NCBI GenBank assembly: GCA_016712675.1
Contig: JADJQR010000007.1
Coordinates: forward strand, 1 to 30,420
DNA: 30,420 bases
Source of the DNA: a bacterium
GTDB lineage: Bacteria > Krumholzibacteriota > Krumholzibacteriia > LZORAL124-64-63
Reading direction: 5' to 3'
The notes beneath the pieces were generated by a model that saw only the letters and a program-made list of their open reading frames with translations, made no database searches and was not told the origin of the DNA. Shown piece by piece: positions 17,038 to 23,458 of the stretch; the stretch's first letter is position 1; the number at the start of each line of letters is the position of its first letter. Both the position numbers and the translations under genes were made by a program.

Positions 17038-18045
17038 TCAGAGCAGGGGCCCGAGGAGCGCGACCTTGGCGAGCGCCTCCCCGTTGGTGCTGTCGTTGAT
17101 GGTGGTGGACTCCATCGCCACCGCGACCGGGCGGGCCGCGATGGAGGTGGCGAGCCGATCGAGCCAGATCGACAGGTCGGTCAACTCAACCTCGTTGTCG
17201 GCGTGCGCCACCGACCAGTCGGCGTTGAGAGCGATCTTGATGGTGGCCGTGGTGTCCACGGACTGCTCCGTCGAGACCGAACTTGCCACGATTGGCCCGG
17301 CCGTTGCGTCCACGTCCACCGTGGCCATGTTGCTGCACACGATCTTGCCGGTTGCCCCGATCGAGCGGACCTTGACCACCGTGTCGATGACCGCGATGTC
17401 CGCATCCTCGGAATCGACCGCCGCCTGCGTCTGGAGCGTCACGGAGCCGAACTTCAGCAGGACGGTGACGGTGTCCGTCGAGTTGTTGTCGTTGACCGTG
17501 ACCAGCGCCCGGATGCGGATCGTGTCGCCGGGCCGGAGCGAGTTGGCCGGGATCGTGTAGGACTTGTCGAAGTCCGCGGCGTCGGTCGTGTTCTCGTGCT
17601 CAGCGGACGCGGCGGTGCTGGCGTAGAGAAGGCCGTTGGCCAGGAACGGCGTCAGATGGAACGCATCGTCGGTCGGGCACAGGAGCGTGACGCCGGCGAC
17701 CAGCACGACTCCGTGCTTCACAAGCGCCCGCGTGTACCCGAAGGTCAGCGGGACCGAGCCGCCGCGGCGCAGGTTCGACACGATGCCGTCCTGGGTGTTG
17801 CTGTACGTCTTGTTCGCGGCGTCCCAGTCCTCGGACACCACCGCGAACGGCGTTGCGTAGCCCTCGGTGGGACGGCCGAACAGGTTGCCGACGGCGGCGG
17901 TGGCGCCTGACGGGGCCACGCCGGCGAGCTGCAACACGGCGCCGGGCTTGAGGTCGGCGTTGACGACAGTGCTGCCATCCAGCTCGTAGCCGGTGTAGGT
18001 GCCCTGCCGGGGAAGCTGGAACGCGATGCCTGGTGTCTGAATCAT
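17038..18045 (-). CDS. Capsid decoration/head fibre-like protein
   Basis: The ATG at 18045 has SD AAGGGCAAG; the product is 335 residues. The C-terminal two thirds carry a beta-sandwich pattern I know from phage virion proteins: DKSYTIPANSLRPGDTIRIR, NNSTDTVTVLLKFGSVTL and DTVVKVRSIGATGKIVCSN. The N-terminal about 110 residues (GYELDGSTVVNADLKPGAV...) form a separate region. It is transcribed immediately after the major capsid gene, the usual place for decoration proteins. No catalytic residues are evident. Confidence 0.7.
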   Translation of the reverse strand: MIQTPGIAFQLPRQGTYTGYELDGSTVVNADLKPGAVLQLAGVAPSGATAAVGNLFGRPTEGYATPFAVVSEDWDAANKTYSNTQDGIVSNLRRGGSVPLTFGYTRALVKHGVVLVAGVTLLCPTDDAFHLTPFLANGLLYASTAASAEHENTTDAADFDKSYTIPANSLRPGDTIRIRALVTVNDNNSTDTVTVLLKFGSVTLQTQAAVDSEDADIAVIDTVVKVRSIGATGKIVCSNMATVDVDATAGPIVASSVSTEQSVDTTATIKIALNADWSVAHADNEVELTDLSIWLDRLATSIAARPVAVAMESTTINDSTNGEALAKVALLGPLL

Positions 18046-18063
18046 GGTTCTTGCCCTTGTGGT

Positions 18064-18078
18064 CCCCCCCCGGGGGGG
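18064..18078 (-). other. C/G palindrome upstream of the decoration-like gene
   Basis: A run of eight C followed by seven G (plus strand) forms a perfect palindrome 18 bases ahead of the decoration gene's start. As RNA it could fold back on itself. The homopolymers are also prone to sequencing length error; being intergenic, this would not alter a frame. Confidence 0.5.
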
Positions 18079-18129
18079 TTGGTTTGTGCTTCGGAAACGC
18101 CCCTGCGGGCCCTATCCTTCGCTGTCTGT

Positions 18130-18151
18130 GGCCAGGCGACCGCGCCCGGCC
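18130..18151 (-). other. RNA hairpin after the capsid gene stop
   Basis: In the minus-strand transcript GGCCGGGCG pairs with CGCCUGGCC around a CGGU loop, giving nine pairs with one G-U. It starts six bases after the TAA of the major capsid gene. There is no U-tract, so an mRNA-stabilising or pausing element is more likely than a terminator. Confidence 0.55.
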
Positions 18152-18156
18152 GTCGA

Positions 18157-19260
18157 TTACGTGCCGGTCGTGAACGAGCCGTGGACCATGAACACGGAGC
18201 TCTGCGGGTTCTCGCCCCAGAGCTGGCCGGTCCACTCCACCGGGAACGCGCTGGATCGGTGCGTCACCTGCTCCATGTACTGCTTGCCCCAGTTGTTCGG
18301 GGACTTGCGGAACTTCAACTCCGCCAGGTTGGCGCCGATGATCGGGCGGAGGAAGTGCCCGTTCCAGTACGGGACCGCCATCGTGGTCACGCCCTTCACG
18401 GTCGTCTCGCCCGTCTCGAAGTAGTCGCGCTTGCGGGGGCCGCCCAGGGCGGTACACACCTGGTCGTACGCGCTGTCGAACACGTCGTCCCACAGGAGCA
18501 CGTAGTCCACGGTGGACTTGTCGCCCTCCAGCATCTTGATGTACTCGAACCGGCCCTGCTTGATGCACTCGTAAACGGTGGTCAGCAGGGTGTCGTTCAT
18601 CACGCCGCCGTGCGTCGCCACCAGCGTTCGCAGGCGGGCGTAGGCGGCGGCCGAGATGTCCGCCACCGTGTACATATCCGCCGCGACAGCGCCGGAGCCG
18701 TCGCGGTAGTACACGCCGTTGCGGGCCGGGGTCGTCTGGGCGACGAACACGCCGCCGGAGGTCATCGAACGCCGGGCGTGGTACAGGAGGCCGAGGATGC
18801 CGTCCTTCGCGCTCGCCGTGTAGGGGGCGTTGGTGAGCTTCGACTCCAGAATCGTCGCAAGCTCCTCCTCCGCGGCGGAGCCCATCATCTTGTAGGCGTC
18901 GTAAATCTTGTCGTTCGCGCCCTTGCTGATCCACTCCGCCAGCTTGTCGATGACGATGTTCTTGTGGCTGACGATGGTGCGGGGCGTGGCCTTGAGCTGC
19001 ACGCCGTAGTCGTCTCGCTGGTACTGGAGCTTCTCGAAGGCATCGACCATCTGCGTCGAGCCCTGAGCCTGCTTGATGCGCAGCGTCCACTGGAACCCGT
19101 GCTCCTCGCTCTCCGTGACGGCGCGATCGAGGATCAGCCGGTGAAGCGGGAGCTTGCGGTACCCCTGCGTCTCTCGGTAGTTCTTGGCGTACTTGGTCCG
19201 GGCCGCCTGGATTACCTCGGTCTGGAGTGTCTGGATGTCGATGCCCTGGTTCACGCTCAT
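18157..19260 (-). CDS. Major capsid protein
   Basis: This 367-residue protein starts at an ATG with CAGGAG upstream. It follows a scaffold-like gene and precedes a decoration-like gene, the canonical head-gene order. It has an N-terminal helical region (TLQTEVIQAARTKYAKNYRE), a central region with IVIDKLAEWISKGANDKIYD and SAAEEELATILESK like the spine helix of HK97-fold capsids, and a C-terminal part with strands (STVDYVLLWDDVFDSAYDQ, WNGHFLRPIIGANLAELKF). Length is normal for the fold. Family identity is inferred from order, size and pattern; no sequence signature is unique to it. Confidence 0.75.
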   Translation of the reverse strand: MSVNQGIDIQTLQTEVIQAARTKYAKNYRETQGYRKLPLHRLILDRAVTESEEHGFQWTLRIKQAQGSTQMVDAFEKLQYQRDDYGVQLKATPRTIVSHKNIVIDKLAEWISKGANDKIYDAYKMMGSAAEEELATILESKLTNAPYTASAKDGILGLLYHARRSMTSGGVFVAQTTPARNGVYYRDGSGAVAADMYTVADISAAAYARLRTLVATHGGVMNDTLLTTVYECIKQGRFEYIKMLEGDKSTVDYVLLWDDVFDSAYDQVCTALGGPRKRDYFETGETTVKGVTTMAVPYWNGHFLRPIIGANLAELKFRKSPNNWGKQYMEQVTHRSSAFPVEWTGQLWGENPQSSVFMVHGSFTTGT

Positions 19261-19318
19261 GTGTCAGACTCCTGATTCATGGGGCGTGCGGGGGGCGCGC
19301 AGCCGCGTCTCGTACTCA

Positions 19319-20356
19319 CTACCTGGTCCTGATCCCATGAGCCGCCAGCACCTTGCCGATGGCCGTGGGTCCGTCGTCGTCTTCGGTGATGGCCGGCACC
19401 TGGGCCTGACGGCCCGCGCTCATCGCTGCCGGCGATCTGGTCGCGGACGTGTGCCGCAACCTGCTCAGCGTGTCGGCGTCGCTCGCGGGCTTGGCCTTGG
19501 CCGCGTTCCGCGTCATCTGGCGGTGGGCCGCCTCGAGCGCCTTGATCTCCAGCCCGTACCGCGCCTCCGCGAGCTCGATGCCGGAGAGCGACGCGAGGTT
19601 GGATTCCTTGGAGAGCTGCCGATACCAGTTGGCCGCCAGCGTGTCGAGCTCGATGCGGGCCTGCTGCTGCTTGGGCGACATGCGACGCCCGTACTCGCCG
19701 AACTTCGAGGTGTCGAGCCCGGGGATGGCGTTGATGGCCTGGTGGATCGAGGCCGCGTGCTGCTGGGCCTGCTGCGCCGTCACGCCAGCCTGGGGTGCGC
19801 CAACCGCCCCGTTCACCTTCTCGGCCAGTTCGGCGTACTGCCGCTTGATGTCGAGGAGTTCCTTGACGACGCCGTGGACCTCGGTGAAGTCCGCCAGGTC
19901 CGGATACTGCTCGGCGATCACCTTGGCGATGTCGTCATCGGAAGCGGGTGGCTTGGCCTCCGCCTTGGGTTCCGGCTTCTGCTCCGGCTTTGGCGTCTCG
20001 GCAACGGGCGCCGGCGCGGCCGGGGCCTTCGGGGCTTCCGGGGCATCGTCGGCCTCGGCGCCGATCGACGCCGCGATCCGGTCAAACTCGGCATCGTCCA
20101 GCAGGTCGGAGCCGGACACGCCGGGCTCGTCCGCCGTGTCGGTCATCCCGCGAGCCTTGTTCACGGCGGCTTCGAGCGGGTCGATCGAAGGGTCCGGGGC
20201 GCTCGTTTCGCCAGCGGAGGCCCCCGCCCCCTGTACGTTCGTCGCGGCCCCGGATGGTTCTGGGGTTGTCTTGGGAGTGACGGGCGCATCCGGTGCGGGC
20301 GCGGCGCCGCCGTCGGGGTCGGGAGAACGCAGGATTGACAGCAGAGGGTGGTTCAT
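19319..20356 (-). CDS. Scaffolding protein
   Basis: The ATG at 20356 gives 345 residues. Residues about 1-170 are Pro/Ala/Asp/Glu-rich and probably disordered (PKPEQKPEPKAEAKPPASDD). A helical, Gln/Ala-rich region follows (about 175-295), then a basic C-terminus. An acidic disordered part plus helices plus a basic tail, directly before the capsid gene, is the usual scaffold design. An in-frame ATG at 20440 would add 28 residues across a strong RNA hairpin and has no SD, so I reject it. The putative SD (GGAG, 11 bases upstream) is inside that hairpin. Confidence 0.75.
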   Translation of the reverse strand: MNHPLLSILRSPDPDGGAAPAPDAPVTPKTTPEPSGAATNVQGAGASAGETSAPDPSIDPLEAAVNKARGMTDTADEPGVSGSDLLDDAEFDRIAASIGAEADDAPEAPKAPAAPAPVAETPKPEQKPEPKAEAKPPASDDDIAKVIAEQYPDLADFTEVHGVVKELLDIKRQYAELAEKVNGAVGAPQAGVTAQQAQQHAASIHQAINAIPGLDTSKFGEYGRRMSPKQQQARIELDTLAANWYRQLSKESNLASLSGIELAEARYGLEIKALEAAHRQMTRNAAKAKPASDADTLSRLRHTSATRSPAAMSAGRQAQVPAITEDDDGPTAIGKVLAAHGIRTR

Positions 20357-20360
20357 GGGG

Positions 20361-20425
20361 GGCCTATCTCCGTCGCGTCTTGCACGCCCTAGTTGGGCAC
20401 ACAAGATGCTGACGACGGAGCGGCC
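20361..20425 (-). promoter_or_regulatory. Long structured RNA element over the scaffold gene's ribosome site
   Basis: In the minus-strand transcript, three stacked stems face each other. Outermost is GGCC/GGCC (20422-20425 with 20361-20364). Next is CUCCGUCG/CGACGGAG (20413-20420 with 20368-20375). The apical stem is 12 pairs, UCUUGUGUGCCC/GGGCGUGCAAGA (20395-20406 with 20378-20389), with an AACUA loop. Three apical pairs are G-U only on this strand and would be mismatches on the other, so the structure is specific to the sense RNA. The candidate SD GGAG lies in the middle stem. No U-tract follows, so it is not a terminator. Confidence 0.6.
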
Positions 20426-20482
20426 TCCCGCTACTGGCATGAACGATTGATGTGGCCCCGCCAGATGCCGTTCCGGCTGGTG

Positions 20483-20947
20483 TTAGCGCTGGCCTTGCTG
20501 CCTCAGCAGCCCCCTGGACCGATACAGGCGGCTCTTGACCGTTCCGGTTGGGATTCCGCACTGGGCAGCGATCATGTTGAGCGGGACGCCTCGCAGCCAC
20601 AGGCGGGTGACATCATCGAGTTCGCAGGATGGGGTCTGCTCCCTGATCTCCGCGTCCTCTGTCAGTCCCTCGAACACCTTGGCGAAGCACAGCACCCTGG
20701 TCCGGTTCTTGCGCGTCCAGCCGGACTCGCGGCGGAGCCGATCGACGCGGTAGTACCGATACCCGCGATTGAGGAACGTGGCGATGCTCGACCCGCGGCC
20801 CGCCACGTAGTACGCCATGCACCGCACCGCGACCAAGGCACGCTCGCCCCATTCTTCCTTCGGGGCCCTCCGTACCCACCGCATCGCCTCGATCATCTCG
20901 GGCGATGACCAGTCGGGTTCGGTCAGGGGCTTGCGCCGCCTCGTCAC
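20483..20947 (-). CDS. Protein with C-terminal sigma-70 region-4-like HTH
   Basis: This 154-residue protein starts in an ATGA overlap with the preceding gene. The last 40 residues (LWLRGVPLNMIAAQCGIPTG then TVKSRLYRSRGLLRQ) match the region-4 HTH of ECF-type sigma factors, where GxxxGTVKSRLxRAR is characteristic. The N-terminal about 110 residues are basic and Trp/Arg-rich and show no sigma region 2 that I recognise. It could be a DNA-binding regulator of late transcription, an anti-sigma or appropriator protein, or a terminase-like DNA binder; none is proved. It lies directly upstream of the scaffold and capsid genes. Confidence 0.75.
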   Translation of the reverse strand: MTRRRKPLTEPDWSSPEMIEAMRWVRRAPKEEWGERALVAVRCMAYYVAGRGSSIATFLNRGYRYYRVDRLRRESGWTRKNRTRVLCFAKVFEGLTEDAEIREQTPSCELDDVTRLWLRGVPLNMIAAQCGIPTGTVKSRLYRSRGLLRQQGQR

Positions 20948-21330
20948 ACCTTCCCCTTCGCCTTGGCGTCACGCGCGGCCTTCTTTTCACGCAGACGCTT
21001 CTTGACCTCTTCCTCCTTGCGGAAGAACGCCGCGGCGTCGCTCTTGTCGGTGAACCGCACGGAGCCGTCATCCTGCCAGCACTTTCCCGAGTCGCCGTAC
21101 ATGCGTCGCAGCCGCGCGACCTCGTGGGGCTTTGCCGCGATCTCGATGCTCTCGCGGCGGCGCCCGTGGAGCTCGTTCCGCAAGACCCCGATGGCCTTGC
21201 GGGCGTAGTCCTGCTCCGCCCTGGTGCCGCACAATGGGCACCAGAGTTGTCCCCCAGAGTCCAGTTCCCCCACCTTGGCGAACACGTCGCCCGCAAAGCC
21301 ACACCCGCACTTGATTGGGTAGAGCGGCAT
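20944..21330 (-). CDS. Zinc-ribbon protein (FmdB-like N-terminus)
   Basis: The ATG at 21330 has SD GAGGAGGAC; the product is 128 residues. It begins MPLYPIKCGCGF, with CPLCG about 20 residues later. Two C-x-C/C-x2-C knuckles should bind one zinc ion, as in FmdB-type zinc ribbons that also start MPLY. The middle has HEVARLRRMYGDSGKCWQDD, and the tail is a Lys/Arg/Glu-rich helix. A role in nucleic-acid or protein binding is possible. A longer upstream frame is Arg-rich shadow sequence. Confidence 0.75.
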   Translation of the reverse strand: MPLYPIKCGCGFAGDVFAKVGELDSGGQLWCPLCGTRAEQDYARKAIGVLRNELHGRRRESIEIAAKPHEVARLRRMYGDSGKCWQDDGSVRFTDKSDAAAFFRKEEEVKKRLREKKAARDAKAKGKV

Positions 21331-21332
21331 CG

Positions 21333-21590
21333 TCAGTCCTCCTCTTCCTTTTGACGCTGTTCGAGCGCGTCCTGTTCTTTCCGCCGCGTTATCAGGCTCG
21401 TTGCCATCCCGAGCTGCGCGTACCAGTTGCCGGCGTTGGCCTGCACGCAGGCGGTGTCGCCCTCTTCGGTCTGGTACGTCGCCATGATGATCGCGGCGTC
21501 GAACCCGGCGCCTTCCACCAGCTTCCTCGCCTGTTCCAGCACGTCCTGCATTCGGCGCCGCTCGCGGTCGTCTAGGTCTGGATTGCTCAT
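21333..21590 (-). CDS. Small acidic hypothetical protein
   Basis: The ATG at 21590 overlaps the previous stop (ATGA) and follows GAGGGGGCGG; the product is 85 residues. It begins with a charged helix (LDDRERRRMQDVLEQARKLV), then GFDAAIIMATYQTEEGDTAC and YAQLGMATSLITRRKEQDAL, and ends in an acidic Gln/Glu tail. The strand-strand-helix pattern recalls small phage proteins of unknown function. No motif identifies it. Confidence 0.75.
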   Translation of the reverse strand: MSNPDLDDRERRRMQDVLEQARKLVEGAGFDAAIIMATYQTEEGDTACVQANAGNWYAQLGMATSLITRRKEQDALEQRQKEEED

Positions 21591-21952
21591 GCCGCCCCCT
21601 CGACGCCGACAACGCACACCCACGCCCACGCGGCCTTGGCGACGACATGAAACGCCTGGTCTGAAATGGCGCTGATGTAGAGCCGCCTCTTGGTCGCGTC
21701 GGTTGCGAAGTGCGCGATGTACTCCATCGCGGCGATCATGGCGCAGAGCGGGGCCGACACGCCGACATACGCCGCCACGGCGTAGACGCCCGCCGCGTTG
21801 ATGAGGCAGTGCATCGCCATGACGTACCACCACGGCAGGCCCGCGGACTGCACGATCGACGCCTTGGCCTTGGCCATCCAGTCTGACTGGAGTGCGAAGT
21901 CGCAGACGGCGTGGGCCATCAGCATGAGGAACAGGATGTAGCCGTACTGCAT
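21587..21952 (-). CDS. DUF3307-like integral membrane protein
   Basis: The ATG at 21952 has SD AAGGAG; the product is 121 residues. The segment AHAVCDFALQSDWMAKAKAS matches the conserved HxxxDFxLQxDWMAxxK signature of the DUF3307 membrane family, followed by an expected His (VMAMHCLINA). About three to four hydrophobic segments cover the protein. The family's biochemical role is unknown to me; it occurs in phages and bacteria. The SD lies only a few bases after a rho-independent terminator, so expression needs readthrough or an unseen promoter. Confidence 0.75.
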   Translation of the reverse strand: MQYGYILFLMLMAHAVCDFALQSDWMAKAKASIVQSAGLPWWYVMAMHCLINAAGVYAVAAYVGVSAPLCAMIAAMEYIAHFATDATKRRLYISAISDQAFHVVAKAAWAWVCVVGVEGAA

Positions 21953-21967
21953 GGTCGCTCCTTCGTG

Positions 21968-22002
21968 AAAAGCGCCGGGCCGGCACACACCGGCCACGGC
22001 GC
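21968..22002 (-). terminator. Rho-independent terminator (minus strand)
   Basis: In the transcript GCGCCGUGGCCGG pairs with CCGGCCCGGCGC, giving 12 pairs with one bulged U, around a UGUGUG loop, followed by UUUU. It lies ten bases after the stop at 22013 and 16 bases before the next start. The plus-strand reading has no U-tract, so it acts leftward. Confidence 0.8.
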
Positions 22003-22012
22003 CCGTTGGGGG

Positions 22013-22549
22013 TCACTGTTTGGCTGGCACGGTGTTCGGCCGAAAAACCCTCTCGACCAAGCCGCCCCAGAATCCCTTTGGCTGGTCAACCGGCTCGTAC
22101 GTCGCCTTGAAGATGTCGGGCTTGCACGGGTACTTCTCGCCCTTGACGTCCGTGATGATCCAGTCGCCAGGGTTGGCGACCATGAACCCTTCGAGCGTCG
22201 GCACGCCCCACGGCTGGTCCGCGCGTGGCCCCCTTTCGACGCCGATGACGGGCACGTGCCCGACATGACCAGGTGGCCACCACTGGATCGCTTCGACCTC
22301 GACCGGCTTCTTTCGGAATCGGCGGGTGTGCGACGCTTCGGGGCTCGCCCGACGCCGCACCTCAAACAATCTCGCCCGAAGTACGTCAATCGATCCAACC
22401 CGCCAGTGGTCATAACCGAGGCGCTTTCTGATGAACTCGGGCGACTCCAGCATCTCTATCAACTCAACCAAGAGGGCTTCGTCGTCGATGTGGTCCACAG
22501 CGCCTGGAACGATCGGGTATCCGGGGTTGTCGTCTTGCCTGGTGCTCAC
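22013..22549 (-). CDS. Conserved phage protein of the RKKPVxVEAxQW...PGDWIIT family
   Basis: The GTG at 22549 has a strong SD (GAGAGGAG), giving 178 residues; the frame further upstream is less protein-like. The C-terminal half carries RFRKKPVEVEAIQWW, then ANPGDWIITDVKGEKYPCKP and DIFKATYEPV, a very common pattern in phage and prophage genomes whose function I do not know. The N-terminal about 75 residues are a helical domain (ALLVELIEMLESPEFIRKRL) that may be a fused module. It is the last gene before the terminator. Confidence 0.8.
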   Translation of the reverse strand: MSTRQDDNPGYPIVPGAVDHIDDEALLVELIEMLESPEFIRKRLGYDHWRVGSIDVLRARLFEVRRRASPEASHTRRFRKKPVEVEAIQWWPPGHVGHVPVIGVERGPRADQPWGVPTLEGFMVANPGDWIITDVKGEKYPCKPDIFKATYEPVDQPKGFWGGLVERVFRPNTVPAKQ

Positions 22550-22570
22550 GCCTACTCCTCTCGCAAACCA

Positions 22571-22598
22571 CCCGCGGCCGTCGCCAGCCGCGAGCGGG
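22571..22598 (-). other. Imperfect GC hairpin between two accessory genes
   Basis: CGCGGC pairs with GCCGCG around an 8-base loop in the minus-strand transcript, with further partial pairing outside. It follows a stop region with the same CAGTGACCCCC sequence that precedes the terminator at 22002. There is no clear U-tract, so any termination is weak. Confidence 0.35.
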
Positions 22599-22607
22599 AC
22601 TGGGGGG

Positions 22608-22895
22608 TCACTGCTCAACATCCCTCTCCCGCCGCAGCCGCTCCTCGTGCGCCCGCACCCGCTTCGTGTACCTCGCCCTTGCCGGTGTGCCGCTGCTCTT
22701 GCGCATGTACTTGGCGGTCGCGGTGTTGCACGAGACGTGCCAGTAGCCGCACACGTGGCACTCGTACTCGTGCGCCTTGCTCCCGGGGTGCCGCTTCCTG
22801 AACGCCGCCGCGTGCTCCTTGGCGCCCTCTTCGCTCCGGCGCACCTTCGACATGCACACGGCCACGTACTTGTCGTTCGGGTTCACCGGGCTCAT
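22608..22895 (-). CDS. Small zinc-knuckle protein
   Basis: This 95-residue protein has an early Cys (YVAVCMSKVRRS), then HEYECHVCGYWHVSCN, giving a C-x2-C/H/C cluster. This is the pattern of small phage proteins with Y-C-x2-CG-x-WH near a basic helix. The C-terminus is strongly Arg-rich (YTKRVRAHEERLRRER). A metal-binding, nucleic-acid-contacting role is likely. The SD is GGAGG, and the start overlaps the previous gene's stop (ATGA). Confidence 0.75.
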   Translation of the reverse strand: MSPVNPNDKYVAVCMSKVRRSEEGAKEHAAAFRKRHPGSKAHEYECHVCGYWHVSCNTATAKYMRKSSGTPARARYTKRVRAHEERLRRERDVEQ

Positions 22896-23401
22896 GCCCC
22901 GGCCTCCGCGGCGTCGGCACCCATACCCACGATTCCGGTCTGCTTGATCGGAACGCGGATCGCCTCGTTCGGCATCGCGTCGGCTTCCAGGTCAACAAAC
23001 GCCCCGTCGCCCGGAGCCTTGCCGTGCGTGCCCTCGACGCCCGCCTTGTCTCGCCTCTGCGTTCTGGCGTGCAGGATCGCCATCGCCGTTTCGAGCGCCG
23101 TCAGCACCGCGGCGTTCTCATCACACGCGAACGGCCCGCGCTGGAATCCCCGCATCCGGTCGATCAGCACCGCCAGCAGCGCCTCGTTCGTGACGCCGTT
23201 GACACCCGCTTCCTTGAGCGGCCCATCCTGAAAGCGGATGTTCAGGCCGAACGTCGGCACCTCGCCGACGCCGAGCATTTGCCGCGACGGTCCGATGATG
23301 TTGTACTTGTGGTTCGCGCCGCCGCACCCGGGCTCGTCGATTGCCTCGACACGGATAGCCTGGTTGCACAGGTTGTTGCAGTGGGTGTCGATCGTCCGCA
23401 C
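22892..23401 (-). CDS. Acb2/Tad1 hairpin-type protein (candidate anti-CBASS/anti-Thoeris sponge)
   Basis: The GTG at 23401 has SD AAGGAG at seven bases, giving 169 residues; a GTG seven codons upstream lacks a spaced SD. After an N-terminal strand region come GGANHKYNI and NIRFQDGPLKEAGVNGVTNE, then ALLAVLIDRMRGFQRGPFAC, DENAAVLTALETAMAILHAR and TQRRDKAGVEGTHGKA. This is the pattern I associate with phage proteins carrying the Acb2/Tad1 hairpin domain, which bind cyclic nucleotides or cyclic ADP-ribose signals and block CBASS or Thoeris. The about 20 C-terminal residues (VPIKQTGIVGMGADAAEAGA) look like an extension. The family call is from memory of motifs; ligand and activity are unknown. 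Confidence 0.65.
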   Translation of the reverse strand: MRTIDTHCNNLCNQAIRVEAIDEPGCGGANHKYNIIGPSRQMLGVGEVPTFGLNIRFQDGPLKEAGVNGVTNEALLAVLIDRMRGFQRGPFACDENAAVLTALETAMAILHARTQRRDKAGVEGTHGKAPGDGAFVDLEADAMPNEAIRVPIKQTGIVGMGADAAEAGA

Positions 23402-23402
23402 A

Positions 23403-23422
23403 GTGGAGCTCCTTAGCTCCAC
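23403..23422 (-). promoter_or_regulatory. Perfect hairpin holding the SD of the Acb2/Tad1-like gene
   Basis: In the minus-strand transcript GUGGAGCU pairs perfectly with AGCUCCAC around the four-base loop AAGG. The SD AAGGAG is the loop plus the first two stem bases, and the GTG start follows three bases after the stem. This could limit or tune ribosome loading. Confidence 0.55.
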
Positions 23423-23458
23423 CTCTCGCGGGCATCGTATCGCCTAACCCGCCCGCTG

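Noticed and set aside
18046-18151. Rho-independent terminator after the capsid gene
   Set aside because: The hairpins are strong but none is followed by a U-tract on the transcribed strand.
20357-20440. Upstream in-frame start extending the scaffold protein by 28 residues
   Set aside because: There is no SD, the extension crosses a strong RNA hairpin, and its composition differs from the scaffold N-terminus.
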